From positions 1 through 46,247 of the forward strand of contig CAAEBO010000054.1 in NCBI GenBank assembly GCA_900754085.1: a DNA stretch of 46,247 nucleotides, read 5' to 3'. Made by a program: the position numbers and the translations under genes. Numbering within the stretch: position 1 is the first letter of the stretch; each line of letters begins with the position of its first letter. This DNA is from Clostridia bacterium. GTDB taxonomy: Bacteria; Bacillota; Clostridia; TANB77; CAG-508. Below are positions 15,612-24,893 of this stretch, in pieces. The notes under the pieces are model-generated. The model had not been told where the DNA came from, searched no databases, and was given only the letters and a program-made list of their open reading frames with translations.

Positions 15612-17102
15612 ATGGACAATAATGTTAACGAAGAAATAGATATAAATCAATTAATGAAGGTTAGAAGAGAAAAACTAGACGAACTAAGAAATGAAGGAAA
15701 AGACCCATTTGCTATAACAAAATACGACAGAACTGAAACTGCTGGTCAAATAAAAGCAGACTATGAATCTTACGAAGAAAAAGATGTATCTGTTGCAGGA
15801 AGAATAATTGCAAAAAGAATAATGGGAAAAGCTTCATTTTGTACAATACAAGATAGTGATGAAAAAATACAAAGCTATGTTAGTGTAAACGACTTAGGTG
15901 AAGAAAGCTATAAAGCTTTTAAAACTTATGATATAGGTGACTTTATTGGAATCAAAGGTTTTGTATTTAAAACAAGAACTGGTGAAATATCTGTACACGC
16001 AAAAGAAGTAACATTATTATCTAAATCTTTAAGACCATTACCAGAGAAATTTCATGGTTTAAAAGATCCAGATTTAAGATACAGACAAAGATATGTAGAC
16101 TTAATAGTAAATCCAGAAGTTAAGAAGACATTTGAGTTAAGAAGCAAAATAATAAAAGAGATAAGAAATATTTTAGACGAAAAAGGATATTTAGAAGTAG
16201 ACACTCCAATGTTAAACACAATTTCTGGTGGTGCAACAGCAAAACCTTTTATAACACACCATAATGCTTTAAATATAGATATGTATTTAAGAATTGCTAC
16301 AGAATTAAATTTAAAAAGACTAATTGTTGGTGGATACGATAAAGTATATGAAATGGGTAGAATATTTAGAAACGAAGGAATGGATGTAAGACATAATCCA
16401 GAATTTACATCTATAGAATTATATTCTGCATACCAAGATTATAATGACATGATGGATATAACAGAAGAATTATTTTCAGAAGTAGCAAAAAGAGTTTTAG
16501 GTACAACGAAAATAACATATCAAGAACAAGAAATAGACTTAACACCTAAATTTAAAAGAATTACAATGATAGATTCTATTAAAGAAGCTACAGGAATAGA
16601 TTTCAATGATATAAATACAGATGAAGAGGCAGTAGCTTTAGCTAAAGAAAGAGGAATAGAAATTCCAGACAAAACTAAAGAAACTAGAGGAGATGTTATT
16701 AGCTTATTCTTTGATGAATATGTAGAAAAAACATTGGTACAACCAACATTTATATATGACTATCCAGTAGAGATTTCACCACTTGCAAAAAGAAAACAAG
16801 AAGATCCAAGACTTACAGAAAGATTCGAAATATTTATAGGTGGAAGAGAATATGGTAATGCCTTTTCTGAGTTAAATGATCCAATAGACCAATATGAAAG
16901 ATTTAAGAAACAAGTTGAAGCAAGAGATGCTGGTGACGACGAAGCAGGAATGATGGATGACGATTATATTAATGCACTAGAAATAGGTTTACCACCTACA
17001 GGAGGATTAGGAATAGGAATAGATAGATTTGTTATGTTATTAACAGATGCTGCATCAATAAGAGATGTGTTATTATTTCCAACAATGAAACCTTTAAACT
17101 AG
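15612..17102 (+). CDS. lysS: Lysyl-tRNA synthetase, class II
   Basis: This cytoplasmic enzyme charges tRNA-Lys. The 496 aa have the usual class II LysRS layout. An N-terminal OB-fold anticodon-binding domain (about 55-150) includes AGRIIAKRIMGKASF. The catalytic domain carries motif 2 (GRIFRNEGMDVRHNPEFTS) and motif 3 (GLGIGIDRFVMLL) near the C-terminus. DPDLRYRQRYVDLI and the discriminating SPLAKRK are typical of LysRS. The ribosome site is GAGGGAG. It has its own promoter and terminator. No T-box leader is seen, so tRNA-responsive control is unlikely. Confidence 0.97.
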   Translation: MDNNVNEEIDINQLMKVRREKLDELRNEGKDPFAITKYDRTETAGQIKADYESYEEKDVSVAGRIIAKRIMGKASFCTIQDSDEKIQSYVSVNDLGEESYKAFKTYDIGDFIGIKGFVFKTRTGEISVHAKEVTLLSKSLRPLPEKFHGLKDPDLRYRQRYVDLIVNPEVKKTFELRSKIIKEIRNILDEKGYLEVDTPMLNTISGGATAKPFITHHNALNIDMYLRIATELNLKRLIVGGYDKVYEMGRIFRNEGMDVRHNPEFTSIELYSAYQDYNDMMDITEELFSEVAKRVLGTTKITYQEQEIDLTPKFKRITMIDSIKEATGIDFNDINTDEEAVALAKERGIEIPDKTKETRGDVISLFFDEYVEKTLVQPTFIYDYPVEISPLAKRKQEDPRLTERFEIFIGGREYGNAFSELNDPIDQYERFKKQVEARDAGDDEAGMMDDDYINALEIGLPPTGGLGIGIDRFVMLLTDAASIRDVLLFPTMKPLN

Positions 17103-17147
17103 AATATTTTGAAAATTTTAATAAATCAAAACAGAGTTTAACTTAAA

Positions 17148-17180
17148 CAAAAAATTCCACTTAAATAGTGGAATTTTTTG
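17148..17180 (+). terminator. Terminator of lysS
   Basis: A perfect 13-bp stem (17148-17160 with 17168-17180, core ATTCCAC with GTGGAAT) includes a T run. Confidence 0.85.
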
Positions 17181-17188
17181 TTTATTTG

Positions 17189-17197
17189 TGATATATT
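17189..17197 (+). promoter_or_regulatory. Extended -10 promoter
   Basis: TGATATATT, with the usual TGn extension, overlaps the in-frame GTG at 17188. The real start is therefore the later ATG at 17227. Confidence 0.45.
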
Positions 17198-17226
17198 TCA
17201 TAAAAATAAAAGTAGGACATAATAAT

Positions 17227-18948
17227 ATGAAAAAAACAATTTTAATAATATTAGTAAATATAATAGTTATTTGTGTAATATTGCTATTTATGAGTGTTTC
17301 AAATAAAAATATTCATGAATTTCCAATAGGAAATACTATCGAAAATGGAAACATACAAGTAGATATAGGCAAAGAAGCAATAAAAATAGAAGAAACATTT
17401 TCCATAAAGATGAAATCAAAATCAAAAAAAATAAATACACGTGAAATATATAAATTTTTTGATAAAAGTGGTGATGTAACAGAACTAGAAATAGAAGGAA
17501 AAAATATAATAGGTTTGTTTAATAATTATGAAGAGTTCGAAATGTATAATGATAGCTCTAATACAATAAACAAAAATATAAAAGTTAAATATGAATTAAA
17601 TAGTAAAGATATAAAAAAATATACAGATTTAGCTCAAATAAATATTTTGATATGTCCAGATTGGACAAAATATGTAGAAGATATAAATATAGAAGTAAAT
17701 TTTGAAAAGAATAATGAAATTTTAACAGCAAATATCCCAAAAGTATTTAAAAAATTAGAAGTTAAAAAGTTGTCAGATACACAATTTAAAATTTATATAG
17801 ATAAAACAAGCAAAAAAGAATTAAATATGTTATTTAATACATCCAGTATACAAATAGGAGATATACAAAATATAACATTTGATGAAATGAAAAAAGAAAT
17901 ATTAAGCAATTATGTAGAAGACAAACAATTAAATATATACCTAATAACTAGTATATTTATGACAATAATTATATATGGTATGTATTTTGTGGTAAAAAAT
18001 AAGAAAATAATTAGTAATAGAATAAAAAACAATTGGGAAGATCTGGTGTCACCTGTATTAGCAGAAACGATAATAGATGGAAAAATGGGAATAAAGGAAT
18101 TTTTAATGACTATAATAGCAGATTTAATAACAAGAGGTAATATTACAGTAGTAAATGATGAAATTATAGAACTAAATAATAAAGAAAATCTTAACACATA
18201 TGAATTAAAAACAATAGACTTAATATTTGAACAAAAACAAAGAATGAATTTTTCGGATTTAAAAGAAATTTTTAAAACAGATAATGAAAAAACTACAAAA
18301 ATAAAAGAAAAAATTAAGGAAATAAAATTAAGTATTTTATCAGAATTAGAAGAAAAAAAGTTACTAGATAAAAATAAGAAAATTATTATGTATATTGCAA
18401 AAGTAATAAGTTTTATAAATATATTCATTGTATTTTTAACATTTGTAGGAATTACAGGAGAAACAGACAGCACAATGCTACTTTCAATTATTTTAATAGT
18501 AATATATATTATTTCTACAGCAAAGCAAGATAATAATATATTAGCCAAAAAAGTCTTTAATAAAAAAATGCAAATATTTATGGTTTTACAAATTGCAATA
18601 GTAATTTTACTATTAAGTGAAAATATATTTAAAATGCCAATACAATATATGATTAGCTTTTTTATAATATTAGTATTAAATATAGTGTTTAATAGAATTA
18701 TTCCTACATATTATCTTTCTTTACAGGGTGAAAAAGAAAGATTTAAAATACAAGAATTTAAAAATTATTTGGAGAAATATAGTGTTATAGAAGAAAGAAA
18801 ATTAGAAGAAGTAATAATTTGGGATAAATATTTAGTATATGCTATAGCATTAGGAATTACAAATAAAATTCCTAAGAAAATATATGAAACATATATGAAT
18901 ATAAACATTAATTTACAAAGGATAGAAAACATTATAAATATTTTATAA
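17227..18948 (+). CDS. DUF2207-like membrane protein
   Basis: A 573-aa protein. An N-terminal membrane segment (about 3-22) is followed by an extracellular beta-rich domain of about 200 residues (opening with IQVDIGKEAIKIEETFSI). A membrane segment comes near residue 245, then a cytoplasmic domain, and further membrane helices near residues 390-480. The segment SPVLAETIIDGKMGIKEFLMTIIADLITRG matches the C-terminal half of DUF2207 proteins, whose function is unknown; only its ends are needed for recognition. The ATG at 17227 has an AGGAC ribosome site, and an earlier GTG lies inside the promoter. It is probably the first gene of an operon with the next five genes. Confidence 0.65.
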   Translation: MKKTILIILVNIIVICVILLFMSVSNKNIHEFPIGNTIENGNIQVDIGKEAIKIEETFSIKMKSKSKKINTREIYKFFDKSGDVTELEIEGKNIIGLFNNYEEFEMYNDSSNTINKNIKVKYELNSKDIKKYTDLAQINILICPDWTKYVEDINIEVNFEKNNEILTANIPKVFKKLEVKKLSDTQFKIYIDKTSKKELNMLFNTSSIQIGDIQNITFDEMKKEILSNYVEDKQLNIYLITSIFMTIIIYGMYFVVKNKKIISNRIKNNWEDLVSPVLAETIIDGKMGIKEFLMTIIADLITRGNITVVNDEIIELNNKENLNTYELKTIDLIFEQKQRMNFSDLKEIFKTDNEKTTKIKEKIKEIKLSILSELEEKKLLDKNKKIIMYIAKVISFINIFIVFLTFVGITGETDSTMLLSIILIVIYIISTAKQDNNILAKKVFNKKMQIFMVLQIAIVILLLSENIFKMPIQYMISFFIILVLNIVFNRIIPTYYLSLQGEKERFKIQEFKNYLEKYSVIEERKLEEVIIWDKYLVYAIALGITNKIPKKIYETYMNININLQRIENIINIL

Positions 18949-18986
18949 AAGTAGTTAAAACGCACAACAAGGAAGAAGGGAAAAAT

Positions 18987-20207
18987 ATGAGTGACAAAGA
19001 TACAAAAGGTAAAGAACTAATTGTGCCAGAAAAAAATATTTTTGTTAGGATATTTTCAGCATTATTGGAAAAAATAAAAGGATGGTTTACTCCAGATGAC
19101 TTTACATATAATAGTAATTTTGATGTTGCACCCAAAAGAGATATTATAGAAGATAAAGAAATTCCGAAAGAAGGAAAAAATAACATAAAAGCAAAAGAAA
19201 TGTTAGACTTAAGTTTAAAAGTAAGCTTAATGTTAAAAGAGTGGAATAAGCAAAGAAGAATGTTTATAGACAATAAACAAGTAACATATAAGGAAAATAA
19301 GACAGAAGATGGAGAGAAATATTCATATTATGCAATTAATGGAAAGGAAGTTTTATCTAGAATAGAAAGTGATAAAATGAAAAAAACAAGATTAGTAAGC
19401 TATTATGAAGACGAAAAAGAAACAGAGAAATTCGGTAACAAGATAACAGAACATACAAGAAATCCAGAAAAAGATATAGTTTATGAAGAAGAAATTAATT
19501 ATGAAACAGGTGAATGGACTACAAAAACAGTAGGCCCAATTATAGAATATGACTCAGATGACGAAAAAGCAATAGGAAAATATGAAGAAATTGTAAAACA
19601 AGACAAGAATGATCCAGCGTTTTGTTCTATAAAGACAAAAAAGAGAATAAAAGATATAAAAACAAACGAAGAACATAAAGTTGTAGAAGAAAGAATTCAC
19701 ACTGCAGATAAAAGATCTTTTGAAAAACAAGTAGATGGAAAAGTAGTTTATAGAGAAAACAAAGATAAAAATACAGGGGAAGTTACTATAGAATTATTTG
19801 ATAAGAATGGAGATCTTTACGAAACACATAAATTTGACAAAAATGGTGAACCTGTGGTTACATATGGAAGAAATGGTGAAGAACTTGTAAGAAAAGGTTA
19901 TAAGACCATAAATGGAAAAACAGAAGAATATATAATGCCAAAACCAATTAGAGGAATAGAAAGATATCCAGATGATGATAAAATAGTAGATCCGAATGAT
20001 AAACAGTGGGAAAGATATTTTAAAACTATAGATAAAGTAGGTATAAACTTCAATGTACCAGAAATATATCTAATAGAAGATCCAATTAATACAAAAACAG
20101 CAGATATTATTGGAAAAGCAAAAGAAAGAATGAAAGAAATTGATGAAAAGGAAATGCAATCAGAAAAAGAAGATGCAAGCAAAGATACCAGCAAAGCTGA
20201 AAGATAA
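18987..20207 (+). CDS. Unrecognised 406-aa soluble protein
   Basis: I do not recognise a family. No membrane segment is visible. Residues about 85-330 alternate short strands and turns, with repeated turn motifs such as NGKE, DKNGD, DKNGE and GRNGEE, recalling the beta-hairpin repeats of wall or antitoxin-type proteins. The C-terminal 40 residues are charged and probably disordered (KDASKDTSKAER-like). The N-terminal VRIFSALLEKIKGWFTPDDF could be an amphipathic helix that touches the membrane. A ribosome site, GAAGGG, precedes the ATG. It lies 38 bases behind the DUF2207-like gene and 26 bases before the site-2 protease gene, so all three are likely co-transcribed. Confidence 0.8.
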   Translation: MSDKDTKGKELIVPEKNIFVRIFSALLEKIKGWFTPDDFTYNSNFDVAPKRDIIEDKEIPKEGKNNIKAKEMLDLSLKVSLMLKEWNKQRRMFIDNKQVTYKENKTEDGEKYSYYAINGKEVLSRIESDKMKKTRLVSYYEDEKETEKFGNKITEHTRNPEKDIVYEEEINYETGEWTTKTVGPIIEYDSDDEKAIGKYEEIVKQDKNDPAFCSIKTKKRIKDIKTNEEHKVVEERIHTADKRSFEKQVDGKVVYRENKDKNTGEVTIELFDKNGDLYETHKFDKNGEPVVTYGRNGEELVRKGYKTINGKTEEYIMPKPIRGIERYPDDDKIVDPNDKQWERYFKTIDKVGINFNVPEIYLIEDPINTKTADIIGKAKERMKEIDEKEMQSEKEDASKDTSKAER

Positions 20208-20233
20208 ATTTAATTTATAAAGGAGAGAATGTC

Positions 20234-20953
20234 ATGTTTTATTTTCCAGGAGGGGGAAGTTATTTATACATATTGTTATTTGTTATGGTTATAACAAATA
20301 TTATGACAGGTGGAGTAGATTTATTAGGATTATTATTAAGTATACCAGGAGTGTTAATAGCAATTACATTTCACGAATATGCACATGCACTAGCAGCAGT
20401 GAAACTTGGGGATGAAACACCTAGAATGCAAGGGAGATTAAGCCTAAATCCATTATCTCATTTAGATCCAATAGGTATAGTAATGCTTATATTTGCACAT
20501 ATTGGTTGGGGAAAGCCAGTACAAATAAATCCAAGAAACTTTAAAGGTAGAGTTTCAACAAGTGCAGCAGAAGCAATTGTTTCAGTAGCGGGACCACTTA
20601 TGAACTTTATACTAGCACTTGTTTTTTCTATTATTTTTGCAGCTTTAGTAAGTTTTGTTCCAACAATATGGACTATGGCAAATGGAATAGTAGCAACTGT
20701 AATTTTAGATATAATAATTATTAATATTGGTCTAGGAGTATTTAATTTAATTCCATTGCCACCATTAGATGGATCAAAAATATTAGCGCATTTTTTACCT
20801 ATAAATGCAAGAAGATGGTTTATAGAACATGAAAATATATTCTATATAGTTTTCATTATTATTTGGCTTACACCAATTGCATCAAGTATTACATCACCTA
20901 TAATAGATGCTATATTAGGTGGATTGCTAAGCATAGGATTTGCAATATTTTAA
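20234..20953 (+). CDS. Site-2 protease family membrane metalloprotease (M50)
   Basis: A 239-aa intramembrane zinc protease with about six membrane segments. The HExxH motif is in ITFHEYAHALAA (H47, E48, H51). The third ligand lies in NLIPLPPLDGSKIL (Asp near residue 178). GRLSLNPLSHLDPIG is typical of the small bacterial S2P subgroup without PDZ domains, such as Bacillus YwhC. Such enzymes cut membrane-bound substrates, often in signalling; the substrate here is unknown. The neighbouring membrane proteins are candidates only by position. The gene has GGAGAG before its ATG and is followed after 12 bases by tsaD. Confidence 0.9.
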   Translation: MFYFPGGGSYLYILLFVMVITNIMTGGVDLLGLLLSIPGVLIAITFHEYAHALAAVKLGDETPRMQGRLSLNPLSHLDPIGIVMLIFAHIGWGKPVQINPRNFKGRVSTSAAEAIVSVAGPLMNFILALVFSIIFAALVSFVPTIWTMANGIVATVILDIIIINIGLGVFNLIPLPPLDGSKILAHFLPINARRWFIEHENIFYIVFIIIWLTPIASSITSPIIDAILGGLLSIGFAIF

Positions 20954-20965
20954 AAGGAGATAAAA

Positions 20966-21955
20966 ATGAAAGACATAATAATATTAGGAATAGAGTCAAG
21001 TTGTGACGAAACTTCAGTTTCTATTGTAAAAAATGGAAGAGAAGTGTTATCTAATGTAATAAATACACAAATAAGCATTCACGAATTATATGGTGGAGTT
21101 GTACCAGAGATTGCTTCTAGAAATCATGTGGAAAATATATCACCAGTAATGAAAGAAGCACTAAAAGAAGCTAACATGAAAATTAATGATATAGATGCAG
21201 TTGCGTGTACATATGGACCAGGTTTAGTAGGAGCTTTGCTAGTAGGCGTTTCTTATGCTAAAGCATTAAGTTATGCAGCCAATAAGCCACTTATAGGTGT
21301 AAACCATATTCAAGGTCATATTGCAGCGAACTATATAACATATAAAGATTTAAAACCGCCTTTTTTAACATTGTTAATATCTGGAGGAAATACACAACTT
21401 GTATTAGTAAAGGATTATACAGAATTTGAAATATTAGGAAAAACCAAGGATGATGCAGTTGGAGAAGCATTCGATAAAATTGCAAGAGTTATAGGTTTAG
21501 GTTATCCAGGAGGTCCTAAAATGGATAACCTAGCTAAAGAAGGAAAACCTAATATAGAATTGCCAAAAGTACATGTAGAAGGATTAAACTTTAGTTTTAG
21601 TGGGCTAAAAACAGCAATAATTAATTTACATCATAAAAATCCAAATATAAATAAAGCAGATTTAGCAGCAAGTTTTGAAAAAGATGTAGCAGAAATTTTA
21701 TTAAAGAATACAAAAATGGCAGTAAAAGAAACAAATATAAATAAAATAGCTTTAGCAGGGGGAGTATCTGCGAATAGTTATATTAGGAAAGCGTTTAAAG
21801 AATTAGAAGAAAAAGAAAATGTACAAGTATATTATCCAGAACTTAAATTATGTACAGATAATGCAGCAATGATAGCTTCAGCAGGATATTATAATTACTT
21901 AAAAAATAATTTTTCAGATTTAACTTTAAATGCTGTACCAAATTTAAAATTATAG
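20966..21955 (+). CDS. tsaD: tRNA threonylcarbamoyladenosine transferase TsaD
   Basis: This enzyme transfers the threonylcarbamoyl group to A37 of ANN-decoding tRNAs and works with TsaB and TsaE, which are not in the window. At 329 aa it has normal length. It is an ASKHA-fold protein with ILGIESSCDETS at the N-terminus and metal ligands H114 and H118 (VNHIQGHIAANY). It also carries LISGGNTQL and the late LAGGVSANSYIR. The ribosome site is AAGGAGA. It lies 12 bases after the protease gene and 17 bases before the phosphoesterase gene. Confidence 0.97.
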   Translation: MKDIIILGIESSCDETSVSIVKNGREVLSNVINTQISIHELYGGVVPEIASRNHVENISPVMKEALKEANMKINDIDAVACTYGPGLVGALLVGVSYAKALSYAANKPLIGVNHIQGHIAANYITYKDLKPPFLTLLISGGNTQLVLVKDYTEFEILGKTKDDAVGEAFDKIARVIGLGYPGGPKMDNLAKEGKPNIELPKVHVEGLNFSFSGLKTAIINLHHKNPNINKADLAASFEKDVAEILLKNTKMAVKETNINKIALAGGVSANSYIRKAFKELEEKENVQVYYPELKLCTDNAAMIASAGYYNYLKNNFSDLTLNAVPNLKL

Positions 21956-21972
21956 TAGAAAGAGGGCAGAAA

Positions 21973-22662
21973 ATGTCGATTTATGCAATTTCAGATTTAC
22001 ATTTATCATATAATACAGATAAGCCAATGGATATATTTGGATGGAAAGACTATGAAAGCAGGATAAAAGAAAACTGGAATAGTAAAGTAAAAGAAAACGA
22101 TTTAGTTATTTTGAGTGGAGACTTTTCTTGGTCTATGGATTTAGAAGACACATATAAAGATTTCGAATTTATACATAATTTACCAGGAAATAAGTTATTA
22201 ATAAAAGGAAACCATGATTACTGGTGGGGAACTTTAACAAAAATGAAGAAATATATAAAAGAAATAGGCTTTAATGACATAAATTTTTTGTATAATAACA
22301 GTTACGAATTTGAAGGAAAATTAATTTGTGGAACAAGAGGCTGGAATTTTAGCGACTTACAAGAAGAGGACGAGAAAGTATATAATAGAGAAATACAAAG
22401 ATTAAGATTATCTTTAGAAGATGCAGTAAAAAAATACGGAAATGAAAAAGAAATTATAGTATGCTTGCATTATCCACCACTAAAAATAAATGAAATTTCA
22501 GATTTTGTAAGAGTTATGGAAGAATATAATGTAACAAAGTGCATATATGGACATTTACATGGACCAGCGCACAAATTTGTTGTAGAAAAAAATATAGATA
22601 ATATACAATATATTATGACAAGCTGTGACTATACAAACTTTGACCTTGTAAAAATATTTTAG
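21973..22662 (+). CDS. Calcineurin-like metallophosphoesterase
   Basis: A 229-aa cytoplasmic phosphoesterase with all the metal-site blocks in order: D8 and H10 (ISDLHLS), D50 (LSGDFSW), N80-H81-D82 (KGNHDYWW), then CLHYPP and the final YGHLHG. The aromatic NHDYWWG and the short length fit the uncharacterised bacterial subgroup often found near housekeeping genes. The substrate is unknown. The ribosome site is GAGGGC. It is the last gene before the tig promoter and is likely co-transcribed with tsaD. Confidence 0.88.
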   Translation: MSIYAISDLHLSYNTDKPMDIFGWKDYESRIKENWNSKVKENDLVILSGDFSWSMDLEDTYKDFEFIHNLPGNKLLIKGNHDYWWGTLTKMKKYIKEIGFNDINFLYNNSYEFEGKLICGTRGWNFSDLQEEDEKVYNREIQRLRLSLEDAVKKYGNEKEIIVCLHYPPLKINEISDFVRVMEEYNVTKCIYGHLHGPAHKFVVEKNIDNIQYIMTSCDYTNFDLVKIF

Positions 22663-22713
22663 TACATAAATTAATGAAATTGTAAAATTATTGTAATATT
22701 ATGGGTAAAGCAC

Positions 22714-22741
22714 TTGCAATTCACATAATTTGTGATATAAT
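22714..22741 (+). promoter_or_regulatory. Promoter of tig
   Basis: TTGCAA and TATAAT are separated by 16 bp, with an extended -10 (TGATATAAT). No CtsR-type heat-shock operator was noticed. Confidence 0.7.
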
Positions 22742-22792
22742 ATGAAGGCGTTAGAAAACTATAAGGATAATAAAGCGAAAGGGTTGAAATAA

Positions 22793-24076
22793 ATGAGTAT
22801 AAAAGTAGAAAAAACAGAAAACAAAAACGAATTAAAATTAGAGTTTACAGTAGCAGCTGAAAAGTTTGAAGAAGCAATGAAAAAAGTGTACTTCCAAACA
22901 GCTAAATATTTTAATATACCAGGATTTAGAAAAGGTAAAGCACCAATGAAAATTGTAGAAAAATACTATGGAGAAAGTATTTTTTACGAAGATGCTTTTA
23001 ACGAAATATTAAAAGAAGAATATGACAAAGAATTAAAAGAAAATGATGTAACAGCTGTAAGTTACCCAGAATTCGATATAAAACAAATGGAAAAAGGAAA
23101 AGACTTAATATTTACAGCTACAGTTCAAACAAAACCAGAAGTAGAATTAGGTAAATACAAAGGTATAGAACTTAAAAAAGTTGAGTATACTGTAAAAGAT
23201 GAAGATATAAATCATGAATTAGGACATATGCAAGAAAGAAATTCTAGAATTGTTACAGTAGAAGATAAACCAGTAGAAAAAGGAAACATTGCTGTAATAG
23301 ACTTCGAAGGATTTGTAGACGAAAAAGCTTTTGAAGGTGGAAAAGCAGAAGGATATGAATTAGAAATAGGAAGTAATACATTTATACCAGGATTTGAAGA
23401 TCAAATAGTAGGAATGAAACTTGCAGAAGAAAGAGATATTAAAGTTAAATTCCCAGAAGAATATTTTTCTAAAGAATTAGCAGGAAAAGATGCTATTTTT
23501 AAAGTAAAAGTAAACGAAATAAAGAAAAAAGAATTACCTGAATTAGATGATGAATTTGCTAAAGATGTTAGTGAATTTGACACATTAAAAGAATTAAAAG
23601 CAAGTATAAAAGAAAAATTAGAAAAAGAAAATGAAGATAAAGCAAAATTCGAAACACAAGATATGGCTGTAAAAGCAGTTTGCGACAATACAGAAATAGA
23701 TATTCCATCAGGTATGATAGAAACAGAAATAGACAACATGGTAAACGATATGAAAACAAGATTACAATATCAAGGTTTAACATTAGATAGTTATTTATCA
23801 ATGATTGGAAAAACAGAATCTGAATTTAGAAAAGATTATGAAGAACAAGCAAAAGAAGCTGTTAAATCAAGATTAGTAATTGAAGCAATCGTTAAAAAAG
23901 AAAAAATAGAAGCAAGTGATAAAGATATAACAGAAAAATTAGAAGAAATGGCTAAGAACTATGGAAAAGAAGCAAAAGAATTAGAACAAAATGAAGCATT
24001 AAAGAATTATTTAAAAGGAAGTTTAGAAACAGAAAAAGCAATAGAATTCGTAGTAAAAAATGCAAAAATAAAATAA
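22793..24076 (+). CDS. tig: Trigger factor
   Basis: This ribosome-bound chaperone and peptidyl-prolyl isomerase acts on nascent chains. At 427 aa it has the usual length. The N-terminal ribosome-binding domain carries the signature GFRKGKAP (residues 44-51). The FKBP-type isomerase domain (about 160-245) has GNIAVIDFEGFVD and FIPGFEDQIVGM. The remaining helical C-terminal part forms the chaperone arms. The ribosome site, AAAGGG, is moderate. The order tig-clpP-clpX is the common Clostridia arrangement linking folding of new proteins to degradation. Confidence 0.96.
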   Translation: MSIKVEKTENKNELKLEFTVAAEKFEEAMKKVYFQTAKYFNIPGFRKGKAPMKIVEKYYGESIFYEDAFNEILKEEYDKELKENDVTAVSYPEFDIKQMEKGKDLIFTATVQTKPEVELGKYKGIELKKVEYTVKDEDINHELGHMQERNSRIVTVEDKPVEKGNIAVIDFEGFVDEKAFEGGKAEGYELEIGSNTFIPGFEDQIVGMKLAEERDIKVKFPEEYFSKELAGKDAIFKVKVNEIKKKELPELDDEFAKDVSEFDTLKELKASIKEKLEKENEDKAKFETQDMAVKAVCDNTEIDIPSGMIETEIDNMVNDMKTRLQYQGLTLDSYLSMIGKTESEFRKDYEEQAKEAVKSRLVIEAIVKKEKIEASDKDITEKLEEMAKNYGKEAKELEQNEALKNYLKGSLETEKAIEFVVKNAKIK

Positions 24077-24086
24077 AGTAATAAAT

Positions 24087-24114
24087 GGAGTTTAATAGTT
24101 AGTTATTAAACTCC
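24087..24114 (+). terminator. Hairpin after tig
   Basis: A perfect 11-bp stem, GGAGTTTAATA with TATTAAACTCC, has a 6-base loop. Only a broken T stretch follows, so termination may be partial, or the hairpin may protect the 3' end. Confidence 0.5.
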
Positions 24115-24178
24115 TAATTATTTCTAAAAAAACATTAATTTATATTGTTAAAAATCAAATAAATGTTAATAAAAAGGT

Positions 24179-24207
24179 TTGCATTTATAAAAGATATGAT
24201 ATAAAAT
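24179..24207 (+). promoter_or_regulatory. Promoter of clpP-clpX
   Basis: TTGCAT and TAAAAT are separated by 17 bp, 29 bp upstream of the clpP start. Confidence 0.6.
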
Positions 24208-24236
24208 AAGGTAAGTTTTAAAGGAGGAATTTTATT

Positions 24237-24854
24237 ATGTATAAAAAAGATTTAAATAGTTTAGTACCATATGTAATAGAACAAACAAGTAGAGGAGAAA
24301 GATCATACGATATATTTTCAAGACTACTAAAAGATAGAATAATATTTTTAGGAGAGCAAGTAGATAGTGCATCTGCTGGTGTCGTAATAGCACAAATGCT
24401 ATTTTTAGAATCAGAAGATCCAGAAAAAGAAATACATTTATACATAAATAGCCCAGGAGGATCTATAACAGATGGAATGGCTATAGTAGATACAATGAAT
24501 TATATTTCTTGCCCAGTTTCAACTATTTGTGTAGGGTTAGCAGCAAGTTTTGGTGCAGTATTATTAGCAAATGGTGAAAAAGGAAAAAGATTTGCAACAC
24601 CAAATTCAGAAATATTAATTCACCAACCATTAATAGGTGGTCAAGGTGGAGGAATTTCTGGTCAAGCAACAGAAATAAAAATATATTCAGATCACATGAT
24701 GAAAACAAGAGAAAAATTAAATAAATTATTAAGCGAAAAAACAGGTCAACCAATAGAAGTAATTAACAGAGATACAGAAAGAGATAATTATATGACAGCA
24801 GAAGAAGCACTAAAATATGGACTTATAGATGGTATTATGGATAAAAGAAGATAA
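24237..24854 (+). CDS. clpP: ATP-dependent Clp protease proteolytic subunit
   Basis: This is the serine protease core of the Clp complexes. It forms a double heptamer fed by ClpX or ClpC. The 205 aa carry the catalytic triad S104 (GLAASFGA), H129 (EILIHQP) and D179 (NRDTERD). The N-terminal MYKKDLNSLVPYVIEQTSRG resembles the propeptide and axial loop region. The active-site context AASFGA replaces the usual AASMGA, a conservative change. The ribosome site AAAGGAGG is strong. clpX follows after 39 bases. Confidence 0.96.
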   Translation: MYKKDLNSLVPYVIEQTSRGERSYDIFSRLLKDRIIFLGEQVDSASAGVVIAQMLFLESEDPEKEIHLYINSPGGSITDGMAIVDTMNYISCPVSTICVGLAASFGAVLLANGEKGKRFATPNSEILIHQPLIGGQGGGISGQATEIKIYSDHMMKTREKLNKLLSEKTGQPIEVINRDTERDNYMTAEEALKYGLIDGIMDKRR

Positions 24855-24893
24855 TTATATGCTAAGGATAACATAAAAAAAGGAGCGCTTATT

